NCBI GenBank assembly: GCA_947647595.1
Contig: CANSKZ010000006.1
Location: forward strand, 1 to 64,000
Length of the DNA: 64,000 bases
From: an uncultured Clostridium sp.
GTDB taxonomy: Bacteria > Bacillota > Clostridia > TANB77 > CAG-508
Direction: 5' to 3'
Notes under the pieces: model-generated
Database searches by the model: none
Seen by the model: the letters and a program-made list of their open reading frames with translations, nothing else
Told to the model about the DNA's origin: nothing
Program-made: the position numbers and the translations under genes
Part shown: piece after piece, positions 18,276 to 26,761 of the stretch
How positions within the stretch are numbered: the stretch's first letter is position 1
How the letters are laid out: each line of letters begins with the position of its first letter

Positions 18276-18701
18276 TTACCTTAACAAATAACATATAAGT
18301 ACAAATAAAATAATAAATATCCACTCAAACATATTTAGCTTCATAGCAAAAACACTAAAGAATATTGGTGATGCTATTTTTTTATATGTAATTTCTGCTA
18401 ATTGGCAAATATCTATTATTGTATAATTTCCATTTTCTTCACCAATTTCCTTTTTACAAATCCCTATAAGATCATTGATGCTATTCTTGGTTATTGGCTC
18501 AACAATAAAATATTTTGATTTCATTATTTTTTCTATTTTATGCAAATGATACTTGACTACATCTTCTTTTGTACTTATTTTCTTTATTTTTCTTATAATC
18601 CAAGGAATAGTGAATGTATTAGTTGAAGAAATATCTTTTTTTAAATGGAATATTTCATTTGCCATCTCACCTTTTTTCCTCATAATTAGATATTTATTCA
18701 T
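18276..18701 (-). CDS. Tail-anchored hypothetical protein
   Basis: About 141 residues, starting at ATG 18701 inside the last codons of the upstream gene (GGAGAAGAAGAAA as ribosome binding site). The body is soluble and charged, ending in one C-terminal membrane helix (FEWIFIILFVLICYLL), so it is probably a tail-anchored membrane protein. No family is recognised. Confidence 0.55.
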   Translation of the reverse strand: MNKYLIMRKKGEMANEIFHLKKDISSTNTFTIPWIIRKIKKISTKEDVVKYHLHKIEKIMKSKYFIVEPITKNSINDLIGICKKEIGEENGNYTIIDICQLAEITYKKIASPIFFSVFAMKLNMFEWIFIILFVLICYLLR

Positions 18702-19080
18702 TTTCTTCTTCTCCATTATTATTTTTTATCTTAACACATTTATAGTTTAGAGTAGCATCTTCCTCATATATAATTACTCTCAATCCTCTTACAATATTTT
18801 TATCATCCAATATTGGAACACACTCTCCCGGTTTGCCACTTTCTTTAAGATAATCATATGCTATAGTAGAGAGATTTCCAACATAGTTATCTGAAAAATA
18901 AAAATCTTTATATTCTTCACCTTGTGGCATTTCTTCTGGTGTGCATCCTATCCTTACTTTTGTTTTATAAAATTTACAGTTTGAGAATTTGCAATATAAT
19001 TTTTTCAAGATGTTGCATCCTTTTTCTGTGTCTGATACAAAGGCAAAACAATCTTTATGTACTCTATATTTATTAGTCAT
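18694..19080 (-). CDS. Cys-motif small protein common to mobile elements
   Basis: 128 residues with a C-x7-C-x4-C arrangement (GCNILKKLYCKFSNCKFYKT) that suggests metal binding. I recall similar short Cys-rich proteins on Firmicutes elements but cannot name the function. Palindrome copy 6 and AAAGGAAG precede its ATG. Confidence 0.6.
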   Translation of the reverse strand: MTNKYRVHKDCFAFVSDTEKGCNILKKLYCKFSNCKFYKTKVRIGCTPEEMPQGEEYKDFYFSDNYVGNLSTIAYDYLKESGKPGECVPILDDKNIVRGLRVIIYEEDATLNYKCVKIKNNNGEEENE

Positions 19081-19102
19081 TATTTTACTTCCTTTTGCTA
19101 CT

Positions 19103-19121
19103 TTAGGAAATTATTTCCTAA
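19103..19121. repeat. Recurrent palindrome, copy 6
   Basis: TTAGGAAATTATTTCCTAA, 23 nt upstream of the start at 19080. Confidence 0.75.
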
Positions 19122-19316
19122 TTAATTGTTTTCGTATTTTTGTATTTTTTTCAATAACTCAATTGGTTCTTTTGAAGACAACATTTTGTTATAATGTGAT
19201 TTAGTCTTACAATACAAATAATATCTATTTTTAATTACATCAAATGTAATTATATATTTACAACCACTTTTTGTTTGTATAGTTCCCCATACATTTTCTT
19301 GTTTAGGTATTGCCAT
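19122..19316 (-). CDS. Small hypothetical protein (64 aa)
   Basis: ATG with AGGTAGGTG upstream. Short basic protein with no recognised motif; the gene abuts palindrome copy 6. Confidence 0.5.
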   Translation of the reverse strand: MAIPKQENVWGTIQTKSGCKYIITFDVIKNRYYLYCKTKSHYNKMLSSKEPIELLKKIQKYENN

Positions 19317-19329
19317 TCTTTTTCTTCAC

Positions 19330-19521
19330 CTACCTTACAATAGGAAAAATCCAAAATAATATTAGAAGTTCTAAAGAACCTAAAATTATAATCACCAATG
19401 TACATTTATTATAAGCTCTTACATCTCCTTCAAATTGCTTTTTAAGACCAATTATCATTATAATTATTGTAATAATCAAAATAATTGTTGCAATAATTAT
19501 TAATATTGCACTACTACTCAT
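19330..19521 (-). CDS. Small two-helix membrane protein
   Basis: About 63 residues from ATG 19521 (GGAGTGATTGAT upstream), overlapping the stop of the gene before it. Two hydrophobic helices. Confidence 0.5.
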   Translation of the reverse strand: MSSSAILIIIATIILIITIIIMIIGLKKQFEGDVRAYNKCTLVIIILGSLELLILFWIFPIVR

Positions 19522-19526
19522 ATCAA

Positions 19527-20141
19527 TCACTCCATATCAATTTTATAGTCTTCAACAATGCTTCCTTTTGGAACATACAACACTTGTCTATAATTACTTG
19601 CACCTACATTTTCTTCAATAGTATCTCCAATAATTAGCTTATTATATTTCCTATAATCAGTTATTGTTGACCACCATATACTTGGTTTCCTTTTAACTAT
19701 TTTTATTCTTTTTTTCAGCTCATACTCTTTTGTGATTTTTGGTTGTTCATTATCATTAATATATTGTAAATATATTTCTTGATCATCTGGTGATATTTTT
19801 TGGAATTTATATCCATATTGTGTTTCCTCGTAAAAGCAATAATATAGTTTATCTTCATTACTTCCAAAAGCTGCACCTGTGCCAAACAACGCAAAACCAA
19901 CAAATTTTCCTTCTGATTGGCTTGTATCTTGAAGATTGAGCAAATTATTTTCATATTCAATTATAGTTTCTGTTATCATTTCTTGTTCTGTTGTAACATA
20001 AAAGCCTTCTATATTAGCTGTATTAAAAAACGCCAAAACAAAAAAGCCACCAATAAGAACAGTTACAATATCTCTTTTTAGTTTAGTAATCATAACTATT
20101 ATTGAACCTATCAAAAATACTACAATAAATGAAATAATCAT
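19527..20141 (-). CDS. Membrane-anchored hypothetical protein
   Basis: About 204 residues from ATG 20141 (AAAAGGATGAT upstream). Two or three N-terminal helices precede a soluble domain of about 150 residues (RKPSIWWSTITDYRKYNKLIIGD). No family is recognised. It clusters with other small membrane proteins of unknown role. Confidence 0.55.
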   Translation of the reverse strand: MIISFIVVFLIGSIIVMITKLKRDIVTVLIGGFFVLAFFNTANIEGFYVTTEQEMITETIIEYENNLLNLQDTSQSEGKFVGFALFGTGAAFGSNEDKLYYCFYEETQYGYKFQKISPDDQEIYLQYINDNEQPKITKEYELKKRIKIVKRKPSIWWSTITDYRKYNKLIIGDTIEENVGASNYRQVLYVPKGSIVEDYKIDME

Positions 20142-20196
20142 ATTTTTATCATCCTTTTCTTTTTTGTATAAATGCTTCCGACCTGTTTTCACTCCA

Positions 20197-20385
20197 TTAA
20201 TTATAGAAATTAACAAAATAAGCACTTGCAGCTAATAGTATAAAAGATGCTATAGAACCCCAAGTACCCAATTTAATGATTTTTGGTTTGCCTTGATACA
20301 ATCCAAAAATTAATAATATTGAAAAGAATACCACCAAGATTGTTGACAAGATAATATATATGTGGAAAGGCTTATTTGATAACAT
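20197..20385 (-). CDS. Small two-helix membrane protein
   Basis: 62 residues, two helices; its ATG overlaps the end of the recombinase-like gene upstream. Confidence 0.5.
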   Translation of the reverse strand: MLSNKPFHIYIILSTILVVFFSILLIFGLYQGKPKIIKLGTWGSIASFILLAASAYFVNFYN

Positions 20386-20734
20386 AATAAATTTTCACTC
20401 CATTCATAAAGATTTCACAATCTATAACATCATAATACTTAATAAATCTACCTTTTTTTACTATGAGATGAGAAGATGAATATATGCCAATATGTACCAA
20501 ATATTCCCCTACAATCACCCTTCTTCTCCTTTTAGTTCTTTCTGATAATTTGGAATTATCAAGTGCATTTAAAAAAGATTTATATAAAAGTTTGTCTGAT
20601 ATATGCTTATGTGTTTGATACCAATTAATAAAACACATAATATCTACTGTATAATCTTTCATTGATCTTTTAGAAACATCTTTATTGGCTAAAAACTCAT
20701 CCAATAAAGAAATTAATTCTTTTCTTTTGTACAT
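20372..20734 (-). CDS. Isolated tyrosine-recombinase core-binding (SAM-like) domain
   Basis: 120 residues. The first 90 (LDEFLANKDVSKRSMKDYTVDIMCFINW) resemble the N-terminal DNA-binding domain of phage-type integrases. The catalytic R-HxxR-Y domain is absent. It could be a decayed integrase remnant or a retained DNA-binding accessory protein. It overlaps the next gene by 14 bases. Confidence 0.5.
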   Translation of the reverse strand: MYKRKELISLLDEFLANKDVSKRSMKDYTVDIMCFINWYQTHKHISDKLLYKSFLNALDNSKLSERTKRRRRVIVGEYLVHIGIYSSSHLIVKKGRFIKYYDVIDCEIFMNGVKIYYVIK

Positions 20735-20741
20735 TTAACAA

Positions 20742-20972
20742 TTACCTTTCTTTAAAATACTTGACTGCTTTTATTATTAAGATTAGCATTATAATAAGTG
20801 AACCTACAATAAAGAATATTTTTAATGTAGTATTAAAAATGTATTCTATATTTTGCTTGTTTGAAGAAAAAACATTAATCCCAGCTTTTATAGCAAGAAA
20901 TAATGCTATACCATAAGACAATATGGTTATTAATATATCTACTGGATTTTTTTGTTTCTTTCTTTTCTTCAT
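20742..20972 (-). CDS. Small two-helix membrane protein
   Basis: 76 residues with a basic N-terminus (KKRKKQKNP) and two helices. Ribosome binding site GAAGGTGATG, with palindrome copy 7 15 nt upstream. Confidence 0.5.
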   Translation of the reverse strand: MKKRKKQKNPVDILITILSYGIALFLAIKAGINVFSSNKQNIEYIFNTTLKIFFIVGSLIIMLILIIKAVKYFKER

Positions 20973-20986
20973 AGCATCACCTTCTT

Positions 20987-21004
20987 TTAGGAAATTAATT
21001 CCTA
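20987..21004. repeat. Recurrent palindrome, copy 7
   Basis: TTAGGAAATTAATTCCTA, 15 nt upstream of the start at 20972. Confidence 0.72.
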
Positions 21005-21025
21005 CTTTAAAGGAGTAGGTTTTCC

Positions 21026-21223
21026 CTACTCCTTTATCTCATATTCAATAATTGCCTGATTAAAAATCCCATTTTCATTAAAAGCATATGATATTTTTTT
21101 CAAATTATAATGAGGTGCAAATCTGGATTGCTTTGATTTTTGGTTCAATTCAAATAAGAACTCATTAATGTTATTATCTATTGATTGGCTATTATCTGTT
21201 GTTATTAATTTTACTTTAAGCAT
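21026..21223 (-). CDS. Cse60-like (DUF2758-type) small protein
   Basis: About 65 residues from ATG 21223 (GAAGAAGGTGAG upstream). The pattern LKVKLITTDNSQSIDNNINEFL ... IIEYE resembles the short Cse60 family, whose role is unclear. Similarity is judged by eye. Confidence 0.45.
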   Translation of the reverse strand: MLKVKLITTDNSQSIDNNINEFLFELNQKSKQSRFAPHYNLKKISYAFNENGIFNQAIIEYEIKE

Positions 21224-21236
21224 ATACTCACCTTCT

Positions 21237-21434
21237 TCACATCTTGAAAACAACATAAACTATTATATGAACTACTATCCATATTAAGGAAGAAATTACA
21301 GCTCCTTTGCCCTTATAATAGTAATTAGGATTTTTCTTATCTTTTCCATAAATAAGCACTATAAAGCCACCAATAAGAACGAACAACAATATAATAAATG
21401 CTATTTTAAAATAATATAATAACCAATAACTCAT
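21237..21434 (-). CDS. Small two-helix membrane protein
   Basis: 65 residues, ATGA overlap with the end of parB, two hydrophobic helices. Confidence 0.5.
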   Translation of the reverse strand: MSYWLLYYFKIAFIILLFVLIGGFIVLIYGKDKKNPNYYYKGKGAVISSLIWIVVHIIVYVVFKM

Positions 21435-22219
21435 TCTTCTTCTCTATAATCATATGACATATCTATACCAAAATGAGCCAATAAATCATTAAGTTCCTCT
21501 GTATCACAGCATTTGAATGTAATACTTTTAGCTGATACAGTAGTCAAGAATTTATATTTTTTTGCAATATCTTTGGCAAACTGTTTATTGTATTCCTGCC
21601 TTCCACTGTTGGCTGTTCTTATTGTTTTTTCTGACTTGCCTTCAATCTTATTCTTTATGATAGTAACCCATCTACCACTTTTGCCCATCTTTTTGCCAAC
21701 ATAATCTCTCTTATCTACATCTGGCTTTTGATTGTTAGCTTTAAGGCTATCATATTCTTCCTCATAGGTTTTAATAATGAAGTAGTAATCTTCATCAGTC
21801 ATTTCTCTCTGATTGTTGGCTGCCACAATCATTATTTTTTCATCAAGCTCATTCTTTGGCTTTTCAACAATCATTGCATCAATATTACCATTATGCCATT
21901 CTTTTTCTGGTGTGTTATTGTTATAAAGATAACTTATTGCTCTAAATCTTGTTGCCCCACTTATTAAAGTATAATGCTTGCCATCTCCCAGATCATCCTC
22001 ATATACAACAATATTGTGTAATTGTTCTTGATTATATACACTTAAAGCCAAAGCCTTAACCTTTTCTTCTGGTATGCTAAAATGATTATTAGGATTTTCT
22101 CTTATATCATTGACACTAATCTTAACAGTACCTTTTTTGTTATCCCCCATAAGTGATGCAAAGGCATTATCTGCCACAGTAGTCTTATTTTTATTAAGTT
22201 TATCTTTCTCAATTTTCAT
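21431..22219 (-). CDS. parB: ParB-like partition protein
   Basis: 262 residues with an N-terminal ParB/Spo0J nuclease-like domain (residues about 34-125: VSVNDIRENPNNHF-type entry, then LISGATRFRAI as the GERR-like box) and a central helix-turn-helix (RDYVGKKMGKSGRWVTIIKNKI). It lies immediately downstream of parA. Together they should stabilise the extrachromosomal or replicating form of the element. Confidence 0.88.
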   Translation of the reverse strand: MKIEKDKLNKNKTTVADNAFASLMGDNKKGTVKISVNDIRENPNNHFSIPEEKVKALALSVYNQEQLHNIVVYEDDLGDGKHYTLISGATRFRAISYLYNNNTPEKEWHNGNIDAMIVEKPKNELDEKIMIVAANNQREMTDEDYYFIIKTYEEEYDSLKANNQKPDVDKRDYVGKKMGKSGRWVTIIKNKIEGKSEKTIRTANSGRQEYNKQFAKDIAKKYKFLTTVSAKSITFKCCDTEELNDLLAHFGIDMSYDYREEE

Positions 22220-22998
22220 TATTTTGCACCTCTTTCCATAAATTCATTTGACAGTTCAACATATTGCTTACCTAATTTAGAACCCTTTTGAGATACTAAA
22301 CTTTTTTGAAGATATGTTGAATTTGTTGCTTCAACAGATTTTGAAATAACAGTTTCAAACAATTTGTTTCCAAATGTTTCTTCAAGTTCTTCCCTTACAG
22401 CTTTAGCCATATTTGTTTTATCAAACATTGTTACCAAAACCCCCATAAGTTCAAGGTTTGGATTAAGATTATTTTTTACCATATTAAATACATTTTGAAA
22501 AAGTGTTATTCCATCAAGAGCAAACTTTTGTGCCTGTACTGGTACAATAACATAATCACTCGCTGCAAGTGCATTAACTACAAGTATGCCAAGTGAAGTA
22601 AGACAATCTATGATGATATAATCATAACATTGTAATTCTTTCTGGTTCAGTATTCTTTTTAATACTGTTTCTCGGCTCATTGCATTAATTAAAAATATTT
22701 CTGCACTTGATAGATGTAAATCAGAAGCAATATAATCAAGTCCTTCTTTATTACATTTTATTGCACAATTTACATCCTTTGCATTACCATTTACTGCATT
22801 ACTCATAAGGGTACTTATTGTTATGTTGTTTAAATTGTGTTCATAGCCAAGATAATCGCTTAAATTTGACTGTGGATCTAAATCAACAAGTAATACTTTC
22901 TTTCCTTTTTCTTTAAGTGCTTTGGCAAGATTAAGTGTAGTTGTAGTTTTACCAATTCCCCCTTTTGCGCTGGCAATTGATATAATTTTTGTTTGCAT
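22219..22998 (-). CDS. parA: ParA-family partition ATPase
   Basis: 259 residues with the deviant Walker A box KGGIGKTTT (residues 11-19), DLDPQSNLSDYLG, and a YDYIIIDC Walker B region. This is a Soj/ParA-type ATPase that segregates DNA with ParB. It has its own promoter (23055-23083) of the GCTGACAAA family. Confidence 0.93.
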   Translation of the reverse strand: MQTKIISIASAKGGIGKTTTTLNLAKALKEKGKKVLLVDLDPQSNLSDYLGYEHNLNNITISTLMSNAVNGNAKDVNCAIKCNKEGLDYIASDLHLSSAEIFLINAMSRETVLKRILNQKELQCYDYIIIDCLTSLGILVVNALAASDYVIVPVQAQKFALDGITLFQNVFNMVKNNLNPNLELMGVLVTMFDKTNMAKAVREELEETFGNKLFETVISKSVEATNSTYLQKSLVSQKGSKLGKQYVELSNEFMERGAK

Positions 22999-23054
22999 AC
23001 TTACATCATCCTTTTTATTATATTTGCGAATTACTGTTCGCTTGTTACTCTTAT

Positions 23055-23083
23055 ATTTTACCGCGTCTTTTATTGTTTGTCAG
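23055..23083 (-). promoter_or_regulatory. parA promoter, GCTGACAAA family
   Basis: CTGACA (23078-23083), 17 nt, TAAAAT (23055-23060). Palindrome copy 8 is just upstream. The transcript start region shares GCGAACAGTA with the 11-kb promoter. Confidence 0.68.
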
Positions 23084-23098
23084 CACTTTTTTCATTTT

Positions 23099-23117
23099 TT
23101 AGGAAATTTTTTCCTAA
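23099..23117. repeat. Recurrent palindrome, copy 8 (promoter-proximal)
   Basis: TTAGGAAATTTTTTCCTAA. Covers the stop codon of the 23114-23422 gene and abuts the parA promoter. Confidence 0.72.
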
Positions 23118-23422
23118 ATTTCAAAATCATCCTCAATGTCTGGTTCTGTTTCTGTACATCTTTCACCAATAAATAATTTAGGCTCATTTATCAACCAATT
23201 TTTAGAATTGATGAACTCAATTATTTTAGGGTTATATTCTTGTCTAATGATATAATCACATAATGCCTTTTTAACATCTTCTTCTGTTCCACAGTCCATA
23301 GCCCTTGTAATATCATCAGCTAATCCATTAAAAATTGTTGAATATTCTATACAAGAATTATAAAAACTCTTTGCATTGTATGTTTCACCATCTTGTCTAT
23401 CAAGAATTAAATCAATAATCAT
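23114..23422 (-). CDS. Hypothetical protein downstream of the DNA methyltransferase
   Basis: 102 residues, soluble, with an acidic C-terminus (TETEPDIEDDFEI). Three bases separate it from the methyltransferase gene, so the pair is cotranscribed. No domain is recognised. Confidence 0.55.
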   Translation of the reverse strand: MIIDLILDRQDGETYNAKSFYNSCIEYSTIFNGLADDITRAMDCGTEEDVKKALCDYIIRQEYNPKIIEFINSKNWLINEPKLFIGERCTETEPDIEDDFEI

Positions 23423-23424
23423 TT

Positions 23425-24609
23425 TTATTTCCTTTCAATAGCAAACTTTTTCCTAATTTTATGTTCTTCAATAATTCCTTGTACATATTGATTAATTACC
23501 TTTTCATAATCAATATCTTTATATAGCATAGAGATTATTGCAATTAATACAGTAACAACAATACTATTCCCGGTTTGTTTTATCATTTGTGTAGGTGATA
23601 CAAGTTCTTTTACTTTATCATAATCTTTTGGTTCAAAGCCCATAATGGAAAAACATTCATAAGGTATTAGATTTCTAACAACAAATTCTTGATTATCTCT
23701 TTTTAAGATACCAACCTTTTTATTTCCTTTATACATTTCTTTTGGATAATAAATATAATTATTATTTGGATGCCCACCTTGTCTTGTTTCTAAAGTCCAA
23801 GCAATATTTTCACCATTATAGATAAAAGGTTTAAATCTTAAAAACCTGATATATCTTCCGTGAGGTTTTTTATCAAGGAATAACTCTAAAAGTTTTGGTA
23901 ACAAGAAATATCTATCTTCTACTACATCTATTTCTTGCAATAAGTCTTGCATACAATATTGAAGCGGTATTGATTGAGGGAAAGCATATTCAAGATTTCC
24001 TCTAATACTTATCATAAAACACCGTAATCTGTTTTGAGGTATTCCAAAGTTCTTTGAATTAAGTTGTTCAACAAAGTTTTTATATCCCAATTGTTCCAAC
24101 TTATATTGAAGTTTTTTAAATCCATCAATGTTATCACTATTTTCTAAAGCTGCTACATTTTCCATAAGCAATACTTGTGGTAATTGTTTACTTGATAATT
24201 CATTTAATATTCTTACTACTTCCCAAAGTAATGATGATCGTGTTCCACTTCCTTCATCAAATCCCTTTTGTTGCCCTGCTGTTGATATATCTTGACAAGG
24301 AAAAGAATAAGTCAACACATATACATATTCATCATCATCAATTCCTAAATCTTTAGCTGTAACACTTGTTATATCAAGCTCTTTAAATTCTGTATTATGT
24401 ATTGCATTGTATGAAATAATACATTTCTTATCAAATTCTACTAACCGATAATGTTCAAATATAACTTTATTAGGATAGCTTTCACTTAATATTTCAAATG
24501 CTTTAGCTTGGCTTCCAATACCACCAAATAACTCTATAAGCCGTACTTTCTTACCATCAAGATAATATTTTGGAAATAACATATTAAATATATTTTCTAT
24601 TGCTTTCAC
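23425..24609 (-). CDS. C5-cytosine DNA methyltransferase
   Basis: 394 residues. LFGGIGSQ (SAM motif I), SFPCQDIS with the catalytic Cys (about residue 105), MENV (motif VI), GIPQNRLR (motif VIII) and a terminal motif X (TGNSIVV) are all in order, so the enzyme looks intact. The GTG start overlaps the stop of the PP-loop gene (GTGA), showing coupling. No cognate restriction endonuclease is seen nearby, so it is probably an orphan protective methylase. Confidence 0.9.
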   Translation of the reverse strand: MKAIENIFNMLFPKYYLDGKKVRLIELFGGIGSQAKAFEILSESYPNKVIFEHYRLVEFDKKCIISYNAIHNTEFKELDITSVTAKDLGIDDDEYVYVLTYSFPCQDISTAGQQKGFDEGSGTRSSLLWEVVRILNELSSKQLPQVLLMENVAALENSDNIDGFKKLQYKLEQLGYKNFVEQLNSKNFGIPQNRLRCFMISIRGNLEYAFPQSIPLQYCMQDLLQEIDVVEDRYFLLPKLLELFLDKKPHGRYIRFLRFKPFIYNGENIAWTLETRQGGHPNNNYIYYPKEMYKGNKKVGILKRDNQEFVVRNLIPYECFSIMGFEPKDYDKVKELVSPTQMIKQTGNSIVVTVLIAIISMLYKDIDYEKVINQYVQGIIEEHKIRKKFAIERK

Positions 24610-25397
24610 CTTCCTTCTAATATTTTGTTTATTTTATTCTCAACTTGTTCAATGGTCTTTCCATATTTAAAACCATATGAAACAAGATTTTTTTCTTTTG
24701 ATAATATTTTTAATTCTTCCCATAGTTCTGGATGATACTTTTTTAAATGAGCTAATTCTTCATTTGTCTGATTAGGACAAAACCAACATCCCCCTCTTTT
24801 AGTAAACTCATAAGAAGGAGATAATAAATTATATTTTTTACATAGTTCATATGCTTGTTGTTCTGTAAATTTGTATTTCTCCAATAAAGATACTTTATTA
24901 GTTCCATTCAATCTTTTTAATCTTTTAGGTTCATCAATAGCAATTCCAACATATTGAATTACATCAGCAATGTTCATTTTTTTATAATAATCAGTAATTG
25001 GTTTTATTTTTAAATCTCTATTAGCTGCACACTTTCCACCAACTACAAAACCGTGATATTTTCCAATTCTTTCTATATACTTTGACTTTTTACATACACC
25101 ATAAAATAAATCAAGATAATCTTTCTCACTCTTTACTATCTCTACTTGATAGCCCCATTCTTCAAACTCTGGTATTGCTATACTATAAACCCAATTAATA
25201 TGTTCTGGAAGCTCACCAGATATATTCCTTTTTTTGTCAAACATAACTTCACTCATAACAATTTTATCTAATGGCTCATTATTTTCGTGTGCAAGTATAA
25301 TTGAAGCTGTACTATCTTTTCCACCAGACCAAGAGCAAATATAAGTTTTTGGAAATAGTAAGTCAAATATATCATTTTTTATTTTAATCAACTCCAA
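24606..25397 (-). CDS. PP-loop ATPase (PAPS-reductase/DndC-like family)
   Basis: 263 residues. SWSGGKDST (about residues 23-31) is the PP-loop of adenine-nucleotide alpha hydrolases. A C-terminal pair in GGCWFCPNQ looks metal- or cluster-binding. Family members include PAPS reductases and DNA- or tRNA-modifying sulfurtransferases. With no sulfate-assimilation neighbours, and coupling to a cytosine methyltransferase, a nucleic-acid modification role is more likely (inference). TTG start, just past a hairpin at 25401-25425. Confidence 0.8.
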   Translation of the reverse strand: MELIKIKNDIFDLLFPKTYICSWSGGKDSTASIILAHENNEPLDKIVMSEVMFDKKRNISGELPEHINWVYSIAIPEFEEWGYQVEIVKSEKDYLDLFYGVCKKSKYIERIGKYHGFVVGGKCAANRDLKIKPITDYYKKMNIADVIQYVGIAIDEPKRLKRLNGTNKVSLLEKYKFTEQQAYELCKKYNLLSPSYEFTKRGGCWFCPNQTNEELAHLKKYHPELWEELKILSKEKNLVSYGFKYGKTIEQVENKINKILEGR

Positions 25398-25400
25398 TAG

Positions 25401-25425
25401 AAAAAGAAGTCAAATGACTTCTTTT
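25401..25425 (-). terminator. Hairpin with T-run before the PP-loop gene
   Basis: AAAAGAAGTCA pairs with TGACTTCTTTT, ending three bases from the TTG start. It may terminate the 25441 gene or attenuate the methyltransferase pair. Confidence 0.6.
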
Positions 25426-25440
25426 CTCAATATTCAATTT

Positions 25441-25779
25441 CTACTTCTGATTTTCTACTCTTTTATTAATTTCTTTGATGCAATCAATATCATCATTTGT
25501 AGAACGATTTATAAGTCTATTTCTCATCATTCCAATTGAAGATCTTATTGCATTTGGACTGCACCCTTCTAATATTCCATAGGCTGTCAATGTAAGGCAT
25601 ACTGGCAAATTTGGTAGTAAATGATAAACTGTTTTAAATCTTAATTTTTGTTTTTCTGTTCCTTTATCCAAACTATCAATAATTTCAGCAATTTTTCTCT
25701 TATCTTCTATACTTACAAGGTTATCTTCTAAATTCTCTATGAGCTTATAAACTTCTTTTTGTCTTTCATCAGAAAACAA
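25441..25779 (-). CDS. Sigma-region-4-like small protein
   Basis: 112 residues. The second half (LTLTAYGILEGCSPNAIRSSIGMMRNRL) resembles a sigma-factor region-4 helix-turn-helix. A related protein is encoded at 59554-59871 in the other mobile region. TTG start with AAAGGAG upstream, first gene after a GCTGACAAA-family promoter. It could be the element's transcription regulator. Confidence 0.5.
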   Translation of the reverse strand: MFSDERQKEVYKLIENLEDNLVSIEDKRKIAEIIDSLDKGTEKQKLRFKTVYHLLPNLPVCLTLTAYGILEGCSPNAIRSSIGMMRNRLINRSTNDDIDCIKEINKRVENQK

Positions 25780-25836
25780 TACAATTCTCCTTTCTCATAA
25801 TTTTGTGTACACATTTGGTAAATCGACTACAAAATT

Positions 25837-25865
25837 ACTATATCGCGCTTTCTAATATTTGTCAG
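25837..25865 (-). promoter_or_regulatory. GCTGACAAA-family promoter for the 25779 gene
   Basis: CTGACA (25860-25865), 17 nt, TATAGT (25837-25842) on the minus strand. Sequence around the -35 matches the other two members. Confidence 0.6.
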
Positions 25866-25876
25866 CGACTTTTTTA

Positions 25877-26624
25877 CTAATTTTTGTAAAATTCAATCAT
25901 AGCACTTTTATAATAGTAATCATAAAAATTAATAATCTCATTAGGAGTATTTTTATATTCATTCTCTTTACTTTTGCATTTATCATAAATGTAAATTAAT
26001 GATGCTCTCATAGTAGAACTTTGAGGAATAGATTTTTTTTGTTTTATAGCATCAGCCAAGAAATATAATATAGTTTTTATTTTGTTTTCATTTTCCCTTG
26101 AAAAATATTGTGTAATATCACTATTATAATCAAATTCAAGATTTTTTATAGTGGTTATAAATTGCTGCCTTTCAGCTTGATTAAATTCATCATAAAATTC
26201 CATCTGATTATTTATTACACAATAATATAATCTATCTATCTTTAAATCTATATTATTCTCTTTGACTTTTAAATCAATAGGGTATTGATTATTTGAACAA
26301 TAGGGGTATTGATTTTTTAAGCAATAGGTATTTGTACTGTTATCTAAAATGTATATTCTTCTTTCAATAACTTCATTATTGGCATTTCTTATAACTTCAA
26401 CTTCAATAAATCCGGAGTTTTTTAAGATGTGAAATCCATCTTGATATTGTTTCAGTTGTTACCTCATATAATTGTGAAAAGTATCTATTAGTAGCAAAAC
26501 AATATCCTCTCTTATTGGTTAAAGCTGTTATTTCACCATATAAGAGCCTTTCAGCAAATTTTAACTCTTTATTATATCTTACTGTTGCCGGAATTATAGC
26601 ATAATAATTAACTTGTTCTTCCAT
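25877..26624 (-). pseudogene. Replication-initiator-like HTH protein, frameshifted
   Basis: The frame starting at ATG 26624 (MEEQVNYYAIIPATVRYNKE ... TTETISRWISHLK) resembles the N-terminal helix-turn-helix of Rep-type initiators. It hits a stop after residue 73. Shifting by one base at the A6 run in CTTAAAAAACTCC continues the family sequence (NSGFIEVEVIRNANNEVIERRIYILD) into the downstream 108-residue frame ending at 25877. Without the extra A the protein would have about 248 residues. It is a pseudogene, a sequencing error or a slippage site. Confidence 0.65.
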
Positions 26625-26761
26625 TATTCTTTATGTTGGGAAATTTTTTCCTTTTTTATTTGTTCATTCAATTTATCATTTTCTTTTCCAATAAGAATAC
26701 AAGCATATAACACAAATACTATAATTCCACCAAATATCATTCCCAAGATAAATTTAAGCAT
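26624..26761 (-). CDS. DUF3789-like single-helix small protein
   Basis: 45 residues (MLKFILGMIFGGIIVFVLY then a charged tail). Ribosome binding site AAGGAAGGTG; its TAA overlaps the ATG of the Rep-like gene. It resembles the tiny DUF3789 membrane proteins of conjugative elements. Confidence 0.6.
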   Translation of the reverse strand: MLKFILGMIFGGIIVFVLYACILIGKENDKLNEQIKKEKISQHKE

